Source: Ornithomonoglobus_A sp045612845
GTDB lineage: Bacteria > Bacillota > Clostridia > UBA1381
Direction: 5' to 3'
Assembly (NCBI GenBank): GCA_045612845.1
Contig: JAZKZV010000025.1
Span: 176,185-240,184 of the forward strand
Length of the DNA: 64,000 nucleotides
The number at the start of each line of letters is the position of its first letter. The first letter of the stretch is position 1. The translations under genes and the position numbers were made by a program. Below, one piece after another: positions 26,719 through 35,734 of the stretch. The notes under the pieces were generated by a model. That model worked only from the letters and a program-made list of their open reading frames with translations, searched no databases and was not told the origin of the DNA.

Positions 26719-27978
26719 ATGAAATATATCGAAGAATATGGCATTGTTGCAAATACAGACAACGTGATAACAAAAGAAATCCAATATGCAATAGATGAGT
26801 GTGCAAAAGAGGGTATGACGCTATACTTCAGAAAGGGTGTTTACAAAACCGGTACACTTAATTTTAAGAGCAATCTTAAAATTCATCTCGAGAAGGGTGC
26901 ATGTATACTTGGTTCCGAAAATATTGATGATTATTCTGATAATAATGCTTCGTTTGTTGACGGTGTTGATGTTAAGAGGGGTAAAGCGCTTGTTCTGTGT
27001 TATGAGTGTAGAGATGTAGAAATAAGCGGTGAGGGTGAAATTTGCGGAAATGGTGATAAATTTAATGAGTTGGACAGACCATTTCTATTCAGGGTTGTCA
27101 GCTCGGAGGGTATAAGTCTAGACGGCATCACACTTAAAAATTCGGCAGCATGGTGTCTGCATATCAACAAAAGTACAGATATATGTGTAAAGAATATACA
27201 TATTGACAGTAAGGTCAATGCCAATAATGATGGTATTGATATTGATTCTTCAAGAAACGTGTTAATTGAAAACTGCAATATTAAATCAGGTGATGATGCA
27301 GTATGCATAAAGGCAACCTCAATGCTTCCATCGTGTAATATTACTGTCAGAAGTTGTAATATATCAAGTGGATGGGCAGGGTTTAAAATAGGCACAGAAA
27401 CAGTTGGAGATATTTACAATATTAAAGTAATAGATTGTTATATGTGTGATGTGCAGGGCGGAGGTATAAAAATGGTACCTACCGATGGTTCTAATGTAAG
27501 TGATATTTATATTTCTGACATCAAAATGAAAAATTGTACTGGTCCTGTATTTATTACACTTGGTGAGAGATTAAGAAAGTACGATGGTATAGGCAGGGAT
27601 ACATTCAGTACAATAAAAAATATTACAATAAAGAATATTGACGCAGATGTAAACAAAGCACAAGAGCGGGGTATTGTATTTAATGAGGTGTGGGGAAATT
27701 CCATAGGCGGAATTATAATTTCGGGTACACAGAAGAATATGATAGAAAATATTACGCTCGAAAATATATCAGCATCTCTGCCCGGCGGTATAGAGGAGTA
27801 TTCGAAACATGGTGTTAAATATATTGGTAAGGAATACCCCGAATTTCATCGCATGGATGTTGTCCCTGCAAAGGGTATCTATATGCGCGATGCAATAAAT
27901 GTCAAAGTAGAAAACCTAAACTTTACATACAAGGAAGAAGATATAAGAGAAGAAATAATATTTGAAAATGTATTATAA
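26719..27978 (+). CDS. Glycoside hydrolase family 28 (polygalacturonase-type), cytoplasmic
   Basis: 419 residues, a right-handed beta helix with no signal peptide. Catalytic aspartates in NNDGIDID (169-176) and SGDDAV (190-195). The usual GHG block carrying the catalytic-site His reads SGWAGFKIGTE (217-227), a variant without His. Lack of a signal peptide implies action on imported short oligogalacturonides or rhamnogalacturonan fragments, releasing galacturonate for UxaB/UxaA. Strong AAAGGGAGG site; 24 bases after uxaB and overlapping the next reading frame. Confidence 0.9.
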   Translation: MKYIEEYGIVANTDNVITKEIQYAIDECAKEGMTLYFRKGVYKTGTLNFKSNLKIHLEKGACILGSENIDDYSDNNASFVDGVDVKRGKALVLCYECRDVEISGEGEICGNGDKFNELDRPFLFRVVSSEGISLDGITLKNSAAWCLHINKSTDICVKNIHIDSKVNANNDGIDIDSSRNVLIENCNIKSGDDAVCIKATSMLPSCNITVRSCNISSGWAGFKIGTETVGDIYNIKVIDCYMCDVQGGGIKMVPTDGSNVSDIYISDIKMKNCTGPVFITLGERLRKYDGIGRDTFSTIKNITIKNIDADVNKAQERGIVFNEVWGNSIGGIIISGTQKNMIENITLENISASLPGGIEEYSKHGVKYIGKEYPEFHRMDVVPAKGIYMRDAINVKVENLNFTYKEEDIREEIIFENVL

Positions 27979-27989
27979 TGAGGTTTAAT

Positions 27990-29360
27990 ATGATAATCAA
28001 TAAAATTGATAATGTAGAGGTTAATCTCGAAAATGGACATAAATATGCGCTTGTTGATATAAATGCCGGAGAAAATATTATAAAATATGGAAATCCGATA
28101 GGGCATGCTATATGTGATATAAAAAGAGGTGAACATGTTCATACGCATAATCTTAAAACAAATCTCAAAGGATGTCTTGAATACACATATCAACCCGAAT
28201 TTACACATATACCGCCAAGTTCCAACAATAAGACTTTTATGGGTTACCTGAGGGAAAATGGCGATGTAGGTGTACGAAACGAAATCTGGATTATAAACAC
28301 TGTTGGCTGTGTAAATGAGATTTCAAGAGAGCTTTCTAAGATTACGGGTGCTATTTGTTATGAGCATCCGTTTGGTTGCTCACAGCTTGGTGATGACCAA
28401 AAGATTACACAGTTAATTTTAAAAGGTCTTGTTAATCATCCCAATGCGGGTGGAGTTCTCGTTCTCGGACTTGGATGTGAAAATAACAATATACATGAGT
28501 TTAAGAAAATACTCGGCGATTGGAACAATAAAAGAGTTAAATTTCTTAATTGTCAGGATGTTGAGGATGAAATTGAAGAGGGAATAAAGCTCATTGATGA
28601 ATTAAAGGCATATTGCGATACATTTGAACGTGTTGAATTACCTTTATCAAAACTAAAAATTGGCTTAAAATGCGGTGGCAGTGATGGCTACTCGGGAATT
28701 ACCGCAAATCCCCTTGTTGGAAGATTGTCAGATAAAATAATTTCATACGGTGGAAGTTGTGTGCTTACCGAGGTGCCTGAAATGTTTGGTGCTGAACATC
28801 TTCTTATGAAAAGATGTAAGACAAAAGAATTGTTTGAAAAAACAGTAAATCTTATAAATGATTTTAAGGATTATTTTACAAGACATAATCAGGTTGTTTA
28901 CGAAAATCCGTCTCCCGGTAATAAAGAGGGGGGAATTACAACGTTAGAAGAAAAATCTCTTGGTTGCGTTCAAAAGGGCGGAATGAGTGTAATTACGGAT
29001 GTTCTTGATTACGGTGATACTCTTAATAAAAGTGGTCTTTCGCTCCTTAACGGACCGGGAAATGATATTGTTGCAATAACCAATCTTGCGGCGGCAGGCG
29101 TGCACATAATCCTTTTTACAACGGGTCGTGGAACGCCGATTGGTGCACCTGTACCTACCGTTAAAATTTCAACAAATCAAAATCTTGTCAAGAAGAAAGA
29201 AAGGTGGATTGATTTTGATGCATCACCTGTTCTTATGGGTAATGATTTAACTGATGAGCTGTTAAATTATATTATTGATGTTGCCTCGGGTAAAGAAACT
29301 AAAAATGAAGTTAATAACTACAGAGAAATATCAATATTTAAAGACGGAATTGTTCTTTAG
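27990..29360 (+). CDS. uxaA: Altronate dehydratase (UxaA family)
   Basis: About 456 residues. N-terminal SAF domain (residues ~1-70), then the UxaA catalytic domain with GYLRENGDVGVRNEIWIINT, HPFGCSQLGDD, LKCGGSDGYSGITANP and GNDIVAITNLAAAGVHIILF. Converts D-altronate to 2-keto-3-deoxygluconate. ATG 27990 has TGAGG 7 bases upstream; ATG 27978 overlaps the GH28 stop. UxaC, KDG kinase and KDPG aldolase, needed to complete the route, are not in this window. Confidence 0.92.
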   Translation: MIINKIDNVEVNLENGHKYALVDINAGENIIKYGNPIGHAICDIKRGEHVHTHNLKTNLKGCLEYTYQPEFTHIPPSSNNKTFMGYLRENGDVGVRNEIWIINTVGCVNEISRELSKITGAICYEHPFGCSQLGDDQKITQLILKGLVNHPNAGGVLVLGLGCENNNIHEFKKILGDWNNKRVKFLNCQDVEDEIEEGIKLIDELKAYCDTFERVELPLSKLKIGLKCGGSDGYSGITANPLVGRLSDKIISYGGSCVLTEVPEMFGAEHLLMKRCKTKELFEKTVNLINDFKDYFTRHNQVVYENPSPGNKEGGITTLEEKSLGCVQKGGMSVITDVLDYGDTLNKSGLSLLNGPGNDIVAITNLAAAGVHIILFTTGRGTPIGAPVPTVKISTNQNLVKKKERWIDFDASPVLMGNDLTDELLNYIIDVASGKETKNEVNNYREISIFKDGIVL

Positions 29361-29363
29361 TAT

Positions 29364-29400
29364 AAAAGAGGCTGTTGCATTAGATGCAACAGCCTCTTTT
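29364..29400. terminator. Bidirectional terminator between uxaA and valS
   Basis: AAAAGAGGCTGTTGCAT (29364-29380) pairs perfectly with ATGCAACAGCCTCTTTT (29384-29400) around a TAG loop. Confidence 0.85.
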
Positions 29401-29407
29401 GTTACTT

Positions 29408-32041
29408 TTACCATTGTTTTAAGCTTTCGAGAACTTTTTCGAGCATTTCTTTATATTTTTCGCCCTTTGCACGTTCCTCATCAACAACCTTTTGAGGTGC
29501 TTTTGCAGTAAAGCCAGGGTTATTCAATTTGCCCTCAACTCTCTTAATTTCACCCTCAAGATTTTTCTTTTCGGCATTTAGTCGTTCAATTTCCTTTTCT
29601 CTGTCAACTAAATCATCAAGTGGCAAGAATATTTCTGCACTTGGTACGACGATATTTACTGCATTTGCATTTATATATGCTTTATCGCTTTGTACCACTG
29701 TTTCACTTGCAGATGCAAGCTTTTCGAAGAAAATTTTACCATTTGAGAAAATTTCGGTCTTATCAGTTACAATTATAACTTTTGCTTTCTTTGATGGAGG
29801 TACATTCATTTCTGCACGTCTGTTTCTTATTGCAGTAATTGATGACATTATAAGCTCCATTGCTTTTTCATCATCTTCAAAAACAAGTTCACTGTTATAT
29901 TCGGGATAATCGCTTATCATAATGCTTTCACCATTGTGGGGAAGATGTTGCCATATTTCCTCTGTAATAAATGGCATAAACGGATGAAGAAGCTTCATAG
30001 TATTTGATAAAACATAAGTTAAAACATGCTGCGCAGTTTTTCCTGTTGGATTTTCTTTATCAAATAGTCTTGGTTTAACAAGCTCGATATACCAGTCGCA
30101 GAAATTATCCCAAATAAAGTCGTAAAGCTTTGATACTGCAACACCGAGCTCAAAATTGTCTATATTCTCGGTAACAGATTTTACAACCCCGTTATATTTA
30201 GAAAGTATCCACTTGTCTTCAATCTGAAGTTCGTCTGTAGCCGGCAGCTTGTTTTCGGTAATATCAAGGTTCATAAGAGTAAATCTTGATGCATTCCAAA
30301 TCTTGTTTGCAAAGTTTCGGCTTGCCTCTACTCTCTCAATATAGAAACGCATATCATTTCCCGGTGCATTACCTGTTGCAAGTGTGAATCTTAGTGCATC
30401 TGCACCGTATTTTTCTACAATCTCCAATGGGTCTATGCCGTTGCCAAGCGATTTTGACATTTTTCTACCCTGAGAATCACGTACAAGACCGTGTATGAAT
30501 ACATGGTCAAATGGAACTTCGCCTGTGTGCTCAATGGCGGAGAACATCATTCTCATTACCCAGAATGGAATAATATCATATCCTGTTACAAGTACGCTTG
30601 TTGGATAGAAATAATCAAGCTCTTCTGTCTTTTCGGGCCAGCCGAGAGTTGAGAATGGCCAAAGTGCGGATGAGAACCATGTATCAAGCGTATCAGGGTC
30701 CTGGCGCATCTCCTTGCCGCATTTTGGACATGTTGCATGGTCATCTTTTGTAACAACCATCTCGTTACAATCATCACAATAAAAAGCCGGTATTCTGTGT
30801 CCCCACCATAATTGACGTGATATACACCAATCTCTTATATTCTCTAACCAATGGAAATATACCTTTTCAAAATGTTCAGGAACAAATTTTGTTTCGCCAT
30901 TTTTTACTGCATCTATGGCAGGTTTTGCAAGTGGCTTCATCTTGACAAACCATTGCTTTGATATAATAGGTTCAACAACTGTTGAGCAACGGTAACATTC
31001 ACCAACGTTGTGTGTATGGTCCTCTACCTTTACAAGTAAGCCTAAATCCTCGAGATCTTTAATCATTGCTTTTCTTGCGTCGTAGCGGTCCATGCCTTCG
31101 TATTTGCCGCCATGGGGGTTAATTGTTGCATCGTCATTCATGACCTTTATCTGCTCAAGGTTATGTCTTTGACCTACTTCGAAGTCGTTAGGGTCATGAG
31201 CAGGTGTTATTTTAACGCAACCTGTACCAAAGTCCTTATCAACATACGCATCAGCGATAACAGGTATTTCTCTGCCAACTAATGGAAGTACAAGCTTTTT
31301 ACCAACTAAGTCTTTGTATCTTTCATCCTCAGGGTTTACAGCAACAGCTACATCACCCAAAAGAGTTTCGGGACGTGTTGTTGCAATTATAACAAATTCA
31401 TTGCTGTCCTTAATTGGATATTTAATGTGCCAGAAATGTCCTGCATGTTCTTTATGCTCAACCTCAGCGTCAGAAAGAGCGGTTATACAATGCGGACACC
31501 AGTTTATTATTCTTGAACCCTGATAGATAAGGTCTTTGTTATAAAGGTTAACAAAAACTTCCTTAACAGCCTTTGAACAACCCTCGTCCATTGTGAAGCG
31601 TTCTCTGTCCCAATCGCAGGAAGAACCAATCTTTTTTAGTTGGTTAATTATTCTTCCGCCATATTGATTTTTCCAATCCCATACACGCTCTAAAAACTTT
31701 TCGCGACCTAAATCGTAACGGGTAAGACTCTCATTTATTCTAAGACTCTCTTCTACCTTAATTTGTGTGGCAATTCCTGCATGGTCTGTGCCGGGTACCC
31801 ATAAGGCCTCAAAGCCCTTCATTCTCTTGTAACGGATAAGAATATCCTGTAAGGTTTCGTCAAGCGCATGTCCCATATGAAGCTGACCTGTTACATTTGG
31901 GGGAGGGATAACTATTGTAAAAGGCTTTTTGTCCTTATTAACTTTTGCGTGGAAGTATTTTTTATCTACCCACGTATTATATATTCTTTCCTCAAATGAC
32001 GCAGGGTCATAAGTTTTTGCGATGTTGTTTGCATCTTCCAT
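29408..32041 (-). CDS. valS: Valyl-tRNA synthetase
   Basis: 877 residues. Class I synthetase with HIGH motif in PPNVTGQLHMGHAL, editing domain near residues 190-340 (ATTRPETLLGDVAVAVNP), zinc-type CDDCNE...CPKCG segment, KMSKS motif in GRKMSKSLGN, anticodon-binding domain and C-terminal coiled coil (LVDREKEIERLNAEKKNLEGE). Ribosome site GAAAGGA. Downstream of a 62-residue membrane protein. No T-box leader is visible. Confidence 0.97.
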   Translation of the reverse strand: MEDANNIAKTYDPASFEERIYNTWVDKKYFHAKVNKDKKPFTIVIPPPNVTGQLHMGHALDETLQDILIRYKRMKGFEALWVPGTDHAGIATQIKVEESLRINESLTRYDLGREKFLERVWDWKNQYGGRIINQLKKIGSSCDWDRERFTMDEGCSKAVKEVFVNLYNKDLIYQGSRIINWCPHCITALSDAEVEHKEHAGHFWHIKYPIKDSNEFVIIATTRPETLLGDVAVAVNPEDERYKDLVGKKLVLPLVGREIPVIADAYVDKDFGTGCVKITPAHDPNDFEVGQRHNLEQIKVMNDDATINPHGGKYEGMDRYDARKAMIKDLEDLGLLVKVEDHTHNVGECYRCSTVVEPIISKQWFVKMKPLAKPAIDAVKNGETKFVPEHFEKVYFHWLENIRDWCISRQLWWGHRIPAFYCDDCNEMVVTKDDHATCPKCGKEMRQDPDTLDTWFSSALWPFSTLGWPEKTEELDYFYPTSVLVTGYDIIPFWVMRMMFSAIEHTGEVPFDHVFIHGLVRDSQGRKMSKSLGNGIDPLEIVEKYGADALRFTLATGNAPGNDMRFYIERVEASRNFANKIWNASRFTLMNLDITENKLPATDELQIEDKWILSKYNGVVKSVTENIDNFELGVAVSKLYDFIWDNFCDWYIELVKPRLFDKENPTGKTAQHVLTYVLSNTMKLLHPFMPFITEEIWQHLPHNGESIMISDYPEYNSELVFEDDEKAMELIMSSITAIRNRRAEMNVPPSKKAKVIIVTDKTEIFSNGKIFFEKLASASETVVQSDKAYINANAVNIVVPSAEIFLPLDDLVDREKEIERLNAEKKNLEGEIKRVEGKLNNPGFTAKAPQKVVDEERAKGEKYKEMLEKVLESLKQW

Positions 32042-32071
32042 TTATATATTCATCCTTTCAGTTATTATACA

Positions 32072-32260
32072 TTAAATTTTAGTTAAAAACACAAGCAAAA
32101 ATGCTGCAACAGCAATGGCGAGTGCAACTAATTTTGTTCTCAGAATTGTATCCTGGGAAGGGGAGTCTGTTTTAAAAACAGTTGTTAAAAACCATTTGAC
32201 TCGAAAATTCAGTACAATAGCAATAAATGCTAAAACTATGGCAATTATCTTAATTATCAA
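32072..32260 (-). CDS. Small two-helix membrane protein upstream of valS
   Basis: 62 residues with two hydrophobic segments (IIKIIAIVLAFIAIVLNF and VALAIAVAAFLLVFL) and a short polar loop. TTG start with AAGGAG 8 bases upstream, and a good promoter beyond it, so it is very likely real. Thirty bases before valS, probably co-transcribed. Not recognised; function unknown. Confidence 0.7.
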   Translation of the reverse strand: MIIKIIAIVLAFIAIVLNFRVKWFLTTVFKTDSPSQDTILRTKLVALAIAVAAFLLVFLTKI

Positions 32261-32302
32261 GGTTATCGCTCCTTAAAAATTTATATACTTATACATTATA
32301 TT

Positions 32303-32331
32303 ATTATATCATAGAACTCCTGTTTTTTCAA
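32303..32331 (-). promoter_or_regulatory. Promoter of the small membrane protein-valS operon
   Basis: Read on the minus strand: TTGAAA (32331-32326), 17-base spacer, TATAAT (32308-32303), preceded by TG at the extended -10 position. Confidence 0.7.
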
Positions 32332-32371
32332 TATGTAATTTACATATTTTTGTCGATAATACAAAAAATGT

Positions 32372-32410
32372 AAAAAGAGGACGTTAAAAACATATTTTAA
32401 CGTCCTCTAT
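32372..32410 (-). terminator. Terminator after mazF
   Basis: AGAGGACGTTAAAA and TTTTAACGTCCTCT form a 14-bp stem around a 4-6 base loop, followed on the minus strand by TTTTT. Confidence 0.8.
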
Positions 32411-32434
32411 ATTTTGATGTACAAAACTATAATA

Positions 32435-32785
32435 TTAACAGCCGCCCAGACCAAAGCTTATAGAAAGCGCTTCGTTGACATTTCCCATAAGCTCATCGTC
32501 CAGGCAACCGATTTTTTCTCTTAACCGTTTTTTATCTATTGTCCTGATTTGCTCTAATAATATCACAGAATCCTTATTAAGTCCGTACTCTTTTGCGCAT
32601 AGCTCGATATGCGTAGGCATTTTTGCTTTGTTTATGCGGCTTGTAATAGCTGCCGCAATAACTGTTGGACTGTATTTGTTTCCAATGTCATTTTGAATTA
32701 TGAGCACCGGTCGTATACCGCCTTGTTCACTGCCTATAACGGGACTTAAATCAGCGTAATAAATATCTCCTCGTTTTACTATCAC
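32435..32785 (-). CDS. mazF: MazF/PemK-family mRNA interferase (toxin)
   Basis: 116 residues, the length of B. subtilis NdoA (EndoA). MIVKRGDIYYADLSPVIGSE, GGIRPVLIIQND and AAAITSRI are the family's catalytic and dimer segments; the conserved Arg and Thr/Ser of the active site are present. Cleaves mRNA at short sequence motifs. GTG start. It follows a 52-residue ORF resembling only the tail of the EndoAI antitoxin, and precedes a strong terminator. The C-terminus ends SISFGLGGC. Confidence 0.92.
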   Translation of the reverse strand: MIVKRGDIYYADLSPVIGSEQGGIRPVLIIQNDIGNKYSPTVIAAAITSRINKAKMPTHIELCAKEYGLNKDSVILLEQIRTIDKKRLREKIGCLDDELMGNVNEALSISFGLGGC

Positions 32786-32788
32786 AAT

Positions 32789-32947
32789 TTACTCACACTC
32801 CGTCAGTTTTTCTTCACAATGCTTCAAACAATCATTGTCAGCATCCAAACAAGTTTGTGCTAATTCAAGATTTATATCCGCCATTTCTTTATAACCGTTT
32901 TTGAGAGCATTTATAAGCTCTTTATCGGCTTTTTTGTTTTGTGACAA
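32789..32947 (-). CDS. MazE/EndoAI-like antitoxin, toxin-binding segment only (52 aa)
   Basis: TTG start with AAAGGAG about 10 bases upstream; stop TAA three bases before the mazF GTG. The segment LKNGYKEMADINLELAQTCL aligns with the C-terminal toxin-binding helix of B. subtilis EndoAI (MRRGYMEMAKINLNIASEA). The N-terminal ribbon-helix-helix DNA-binding half (about 45 residues) is absent; only nine residues precede the match region. The tail is unusual in having four Cys (TC, DC, HC, EC). Likely neutralises MazF but could not autoregulate the operon in the usual way. It is shorter than most ORF callers accept, so it may be missed. Confidence 0.7.
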   Translation of the reverse strand: MSQNKKADKELINALKNGYKEMADINLELAQTCLDADNDCLKHCEEKLTECE

Positions 32948-32980
32948 AGCAATCAGGCTCCTTTCTTGTTTTCCGTTAAA

Positions 32981-34237
32981 CTATACAAGATAGTTTAGTG
33001 TCTTCACCGTCCTTTCGTTTTTGATATAAACTCTCGGAATACGTTTAGAAACTATACAAACAATTTCGTAATTGATTGTGTCAAGTCTTTTTGCACAATC
33101 ATCGGTTGTTATACCCTCATGTCCAAAAAGGATTACTTCATCACCCTTATGAATATTATGGACATTTGTTGCATCAATCATACATTGGTCCATACAAATT
33201 CTGCCAATGATGGGAGCGAATTCTCCACTTTCTAACATAACCATGCCATTATCTGCATATTTTCTGATATATCCGTCTGCATAACCGATCGAAATAGTAG
33301 CTACTTTTGTCTTTGCATCGGTTATGTACTCTTTACCGTAGCTTACACCTCTGCCGGCTTCAACTTCTTTTATCATTGTAATTCGTGATTTTAGTGTCAT
33401 GACAGGTTTTAGGGGGAGTTTAAATCTATCAACCTCATCGGAGGGGTATAAACCATATAAGATAACACCCGGTCTTACCATGTCAAGATGCATATTTGGA
33501 TATTTAACTATTGCAGCACTGTTACAAATATGCTTAATTGGAATATGAATTCCTTTTGAACTCAGTGCGTCTGCAACAGACATAAAACGTTCAAATTGAA
33601 GCTCTGTATAACTCGAATCAACCTCATCAGAGGTAGAAAGATGAGAAAATATTCCCTCTGTAACAATGTTTGGGAGAGAATGAATCATAGCAATTTCTTC
33701 AATTATTTTTTCGTTGTTTTTAGTAACAACAAAACCGATACGGGTCATACCTGTATCAAGCTTTATGTGGATTGTTGCTTTTTTATTTAGTTTTAATGCT
33801 GTCTGGGATAATTTCTTCGCAAAATCGAAATCTGATACAGTGGATATTATGTTATAATTTATTATATCCTCAACATCATCAAAATCACAAATACCAAGTA
33901 TCATAATAGGAACATCTATACCCTCATGACGTAGCTGTATTGCCTCGTCGAGAGTTGCCACTGCCAATCTGTCAGCACCATTTTTTAAAAATATTTTAGA
34001 CATTTCCAAAAATCCATGTCCATAAGCATCTGCTTTCACAGTTGCCATAATTTGGGCATGTTTGTTTGTTATGGCACGTATGTTTTGCATATTCTTTGCT
34101 GCTGCATCAATATCAATTTCTGCCCATGCACGATATTTTTTATTTACTATACTTATAATAACACACTTTCTTTCATTTTTCCAGCTGTAATATTTGGTTA
34201 TAGGCTTTGGGAATGCAGTTAAGTATACTGCTCGCAA
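32981..34237 (-). CDS. alr: Alanine racemase
   Basis: PLP enzyme making D-alanine for peptidoglycan. PLP Lys in TVKADAYGHGF, catalytic Tyr in GVSYGKEYIT, RICMDQCMID in the C-terminal beta domain. The conserved protein begins near NKKYRAWAEIDIDA, which would need a start near 34159, but the only codons there are ATT or ATA. I list TTG 34237 (AGGA 8 bases upstream) as the nearest canonical start; ATG 34255 and GTG 34243 are also in frame. All three add a ~25-33 residue leader and overlap nnr. The mazEF-like pair lies downstream, as ndoA lies near alr in Bacillus. Confidence 0.93.
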   Translation of the reverse strand: MRAVYLTAFPKPITKYYSWKNERKCVIISIVNKKYRAWAEIDIDAAAKNMQNIRAITNKHAQIMATVKADAYGHGFLEMSKIFLKNGADRLAVATLDEAIQLRHEGIDVPIMILGICDFDDVEDIINYNIISTVSDFDFAKKLSQTALKLNKKATIHIKLDTGMTRIGFVVTKNNEKIIEEIAMIHSLPNIVTEGIFSHLSTSDEVDSSYTELQFERFMSVADALSSKGIHIPIKHICNSAAIVKYPNMHLDMVRPGVILYGLYPSDEVDRFKLPLKPVMTLKSRITMIKEVEAGRGVSYGKEYITDAKTKVATISIGYADGYIRKYADNGMVMLESGEFAPIIGRICMDQCMIDATNVHNIHKGDEVILFGHEGITTDDCAKRLDTINYEIVCIVSKRIPRVYIKNERTVKTLNYLV

Positions 34238-35717
34238 TAACACTTTCCTCACCATATCTGCCACTTGCAATATCTCCGCATATACCATGAAGATATACAG
34301 CCATAGCACAAGCGATGTGAGAATCTACACCTCTTGATATGAATGAAGCAACCATTCCTGCAAGTACGTCGCCGCTGCCTCCTGTAGCTAAGCCCGGATT
34401 GCCTGTAATATTAATATATTGCATTCCGTCTTTTGAGGTTACAATGGTACGACTTCCTTTTAGAATTAAAGTTACCCCATAGTTTGTTGCAAAGTCATAT
34501 GATGTCTTGACTCTGTTTTTTTCAACTTCATCTAAAGTCAGTCCTGTTAGTCTCGAAAATTCAACAGAGTGGGGTGTTAATGTGATACTACATTTGGAAT
34601 TATTTAATATATTTATATTTTTCGCAATACAATTTATTGCATCGGCATCTAATACCAAGGGTATAGCAGATGTTAAAATCAGCTTTTCGACTAATTTTTG
34701 TACATCATCACTTGTGCCCATGCCGGGACCAATAAGAATTGCATCGCAATTTTTTGCTTTTTCTAAAATGTTATCGACACAATCAAATGCGATATGACCG
34801 TCAATGGATTTTAATGGTAATGTCATGCTTTCGGTTGTTTTAACCTCGAGTATATCATTTACACAATCGGGTATAGCCAAAGTTACAAGTCCATTGCCGC
34901 AAAGCAGTGCGGCCTGTGAGGAAAGATATGCGGCGCCTGTCATGCCTCGTGATGCACCTACAATGAGGAGCTTTCCATAATCGCCTTTGTGTGAGTTCTT
35001 TCTTCTCTTTGGCATGTTTTGTGTAAAGAGTTCGTTATCGATTATATCTATTGTCGTGCCTGCATAATCTAAAATATAATCTGGTATTGATATATCAACA
35101 CACTTTATTTCGCCTGTGAAATCCGCTGCAGGATACATTAGTAAACCAAGCTTGTAGTGAGCGAATGTAACAGTCTTATCAGCTCTTATACATGTGGTAC
35201 ACACTTCCCCGGTATCGGAATTTATGCCGCTTGGTACATCTACTGATAATGTATATTTCGAGTATGTGTTTATATTGTTTATGATATATGCATACTCGTC
35301 TTTTAAATCTCCCTTTATTCCTGTACCTAATATAGCATCAATAACCATATCGTAAAGGGGTAGGGTGGTGGAGAAATTAAGGGCATCATCAACAGTAATA
35401 ATATGTGCATTCATATTTTTCAGAATTTTAAAATTAGTAAGTGCATCGCCCTTAAAGGCGTTTTCGCTTAAAATATATACGTCTGTTAATGCACCGTTGT
35501 TAATTAAATGTCTTGCAATAGCAAAGCCATCTCCGCCATTATTCCCATTTCCGCAAAATACAGAAAATCTTTTACCTTTGATGGTTATAAGTGTGTCTTT
35601 TATTTCGTTTATGCAAGCTATAGCGGCATTTTCCATAAGGACAATCCCGGGTATGCCGCATATATTTATTGTTGCTTCATCAATTTGTCGCATCTGATGC
35701 GCAAAACATGCTTTCAT
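34173..35717 (-). CDS. nnr: Bifunctional NAD(P)H-hydrate epimerase/dehydratase
   Basis: 514 residues repairing hydrated NAD(P)H. N-terminal YjeF_N epimerase (residues ~1-215) with VFCGNGNNGGDGFAIAR; C-terminal ribokinase-fold dehydratase with GASRGMTGAAYLSS, ILIGPGMG, LDADAIN and GNPGLATGGSGDVLAGMVASF. Length is as in other two-domain proteins. Its end overlaps the upstream in-frame starts of alr. Confidence 0.94.
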   Translation of the reverse strand: MKACFAHQMRQIDEATINICGIPGIVLMENAAIACINEIKDTLITIKGKRFSVFCGNGNNGGDGFAIARHLINNGALTDVYILSENAFKGDALTNFKILKNMNAHIITVDDALNFSTTLPLYDMVIDAILGTGIKGDLKDEYAYIINNINTYSKYTLSVDVPSGINSDTGEVCTTCIRADKTVTFAHYKLGLLMYPAADFTGEIKCVDISIPDYILDYAGTTIDIIDNELFTQNMPKRRKNSHKGDYGKLLIVGASRGMTGAAYLSSQAALLCGNGLVTLAIPDCVNDILEVKTTESMTLPLKSIDGHIAFDCVDNILEKAKNCDAILIGPGMGTSDDVQKLVEKLILTSAIPLVLDADAINCIAKNINILNNSKCSITLTPHSVEFSRLTGLTLDEVEKNRVKTSYDFATNYGVTLILKGSRTIVTSKDGMQYINITGNPGLATGGSGDVLAGMVASFISRGVDSHIACAMAVYLHGICGDIASGRYGEESVIASSILNCIPKAYNQILQLEK

Positions 35718-35734
35718 TTATAATACCTTCCTGT

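Noticed and set aside
32042..32331. T-box leader expected for valS
   Set aside because: The leader is short and occupied by the small membrane protein; no T-box sequence or specifier-loop hairpin was found.
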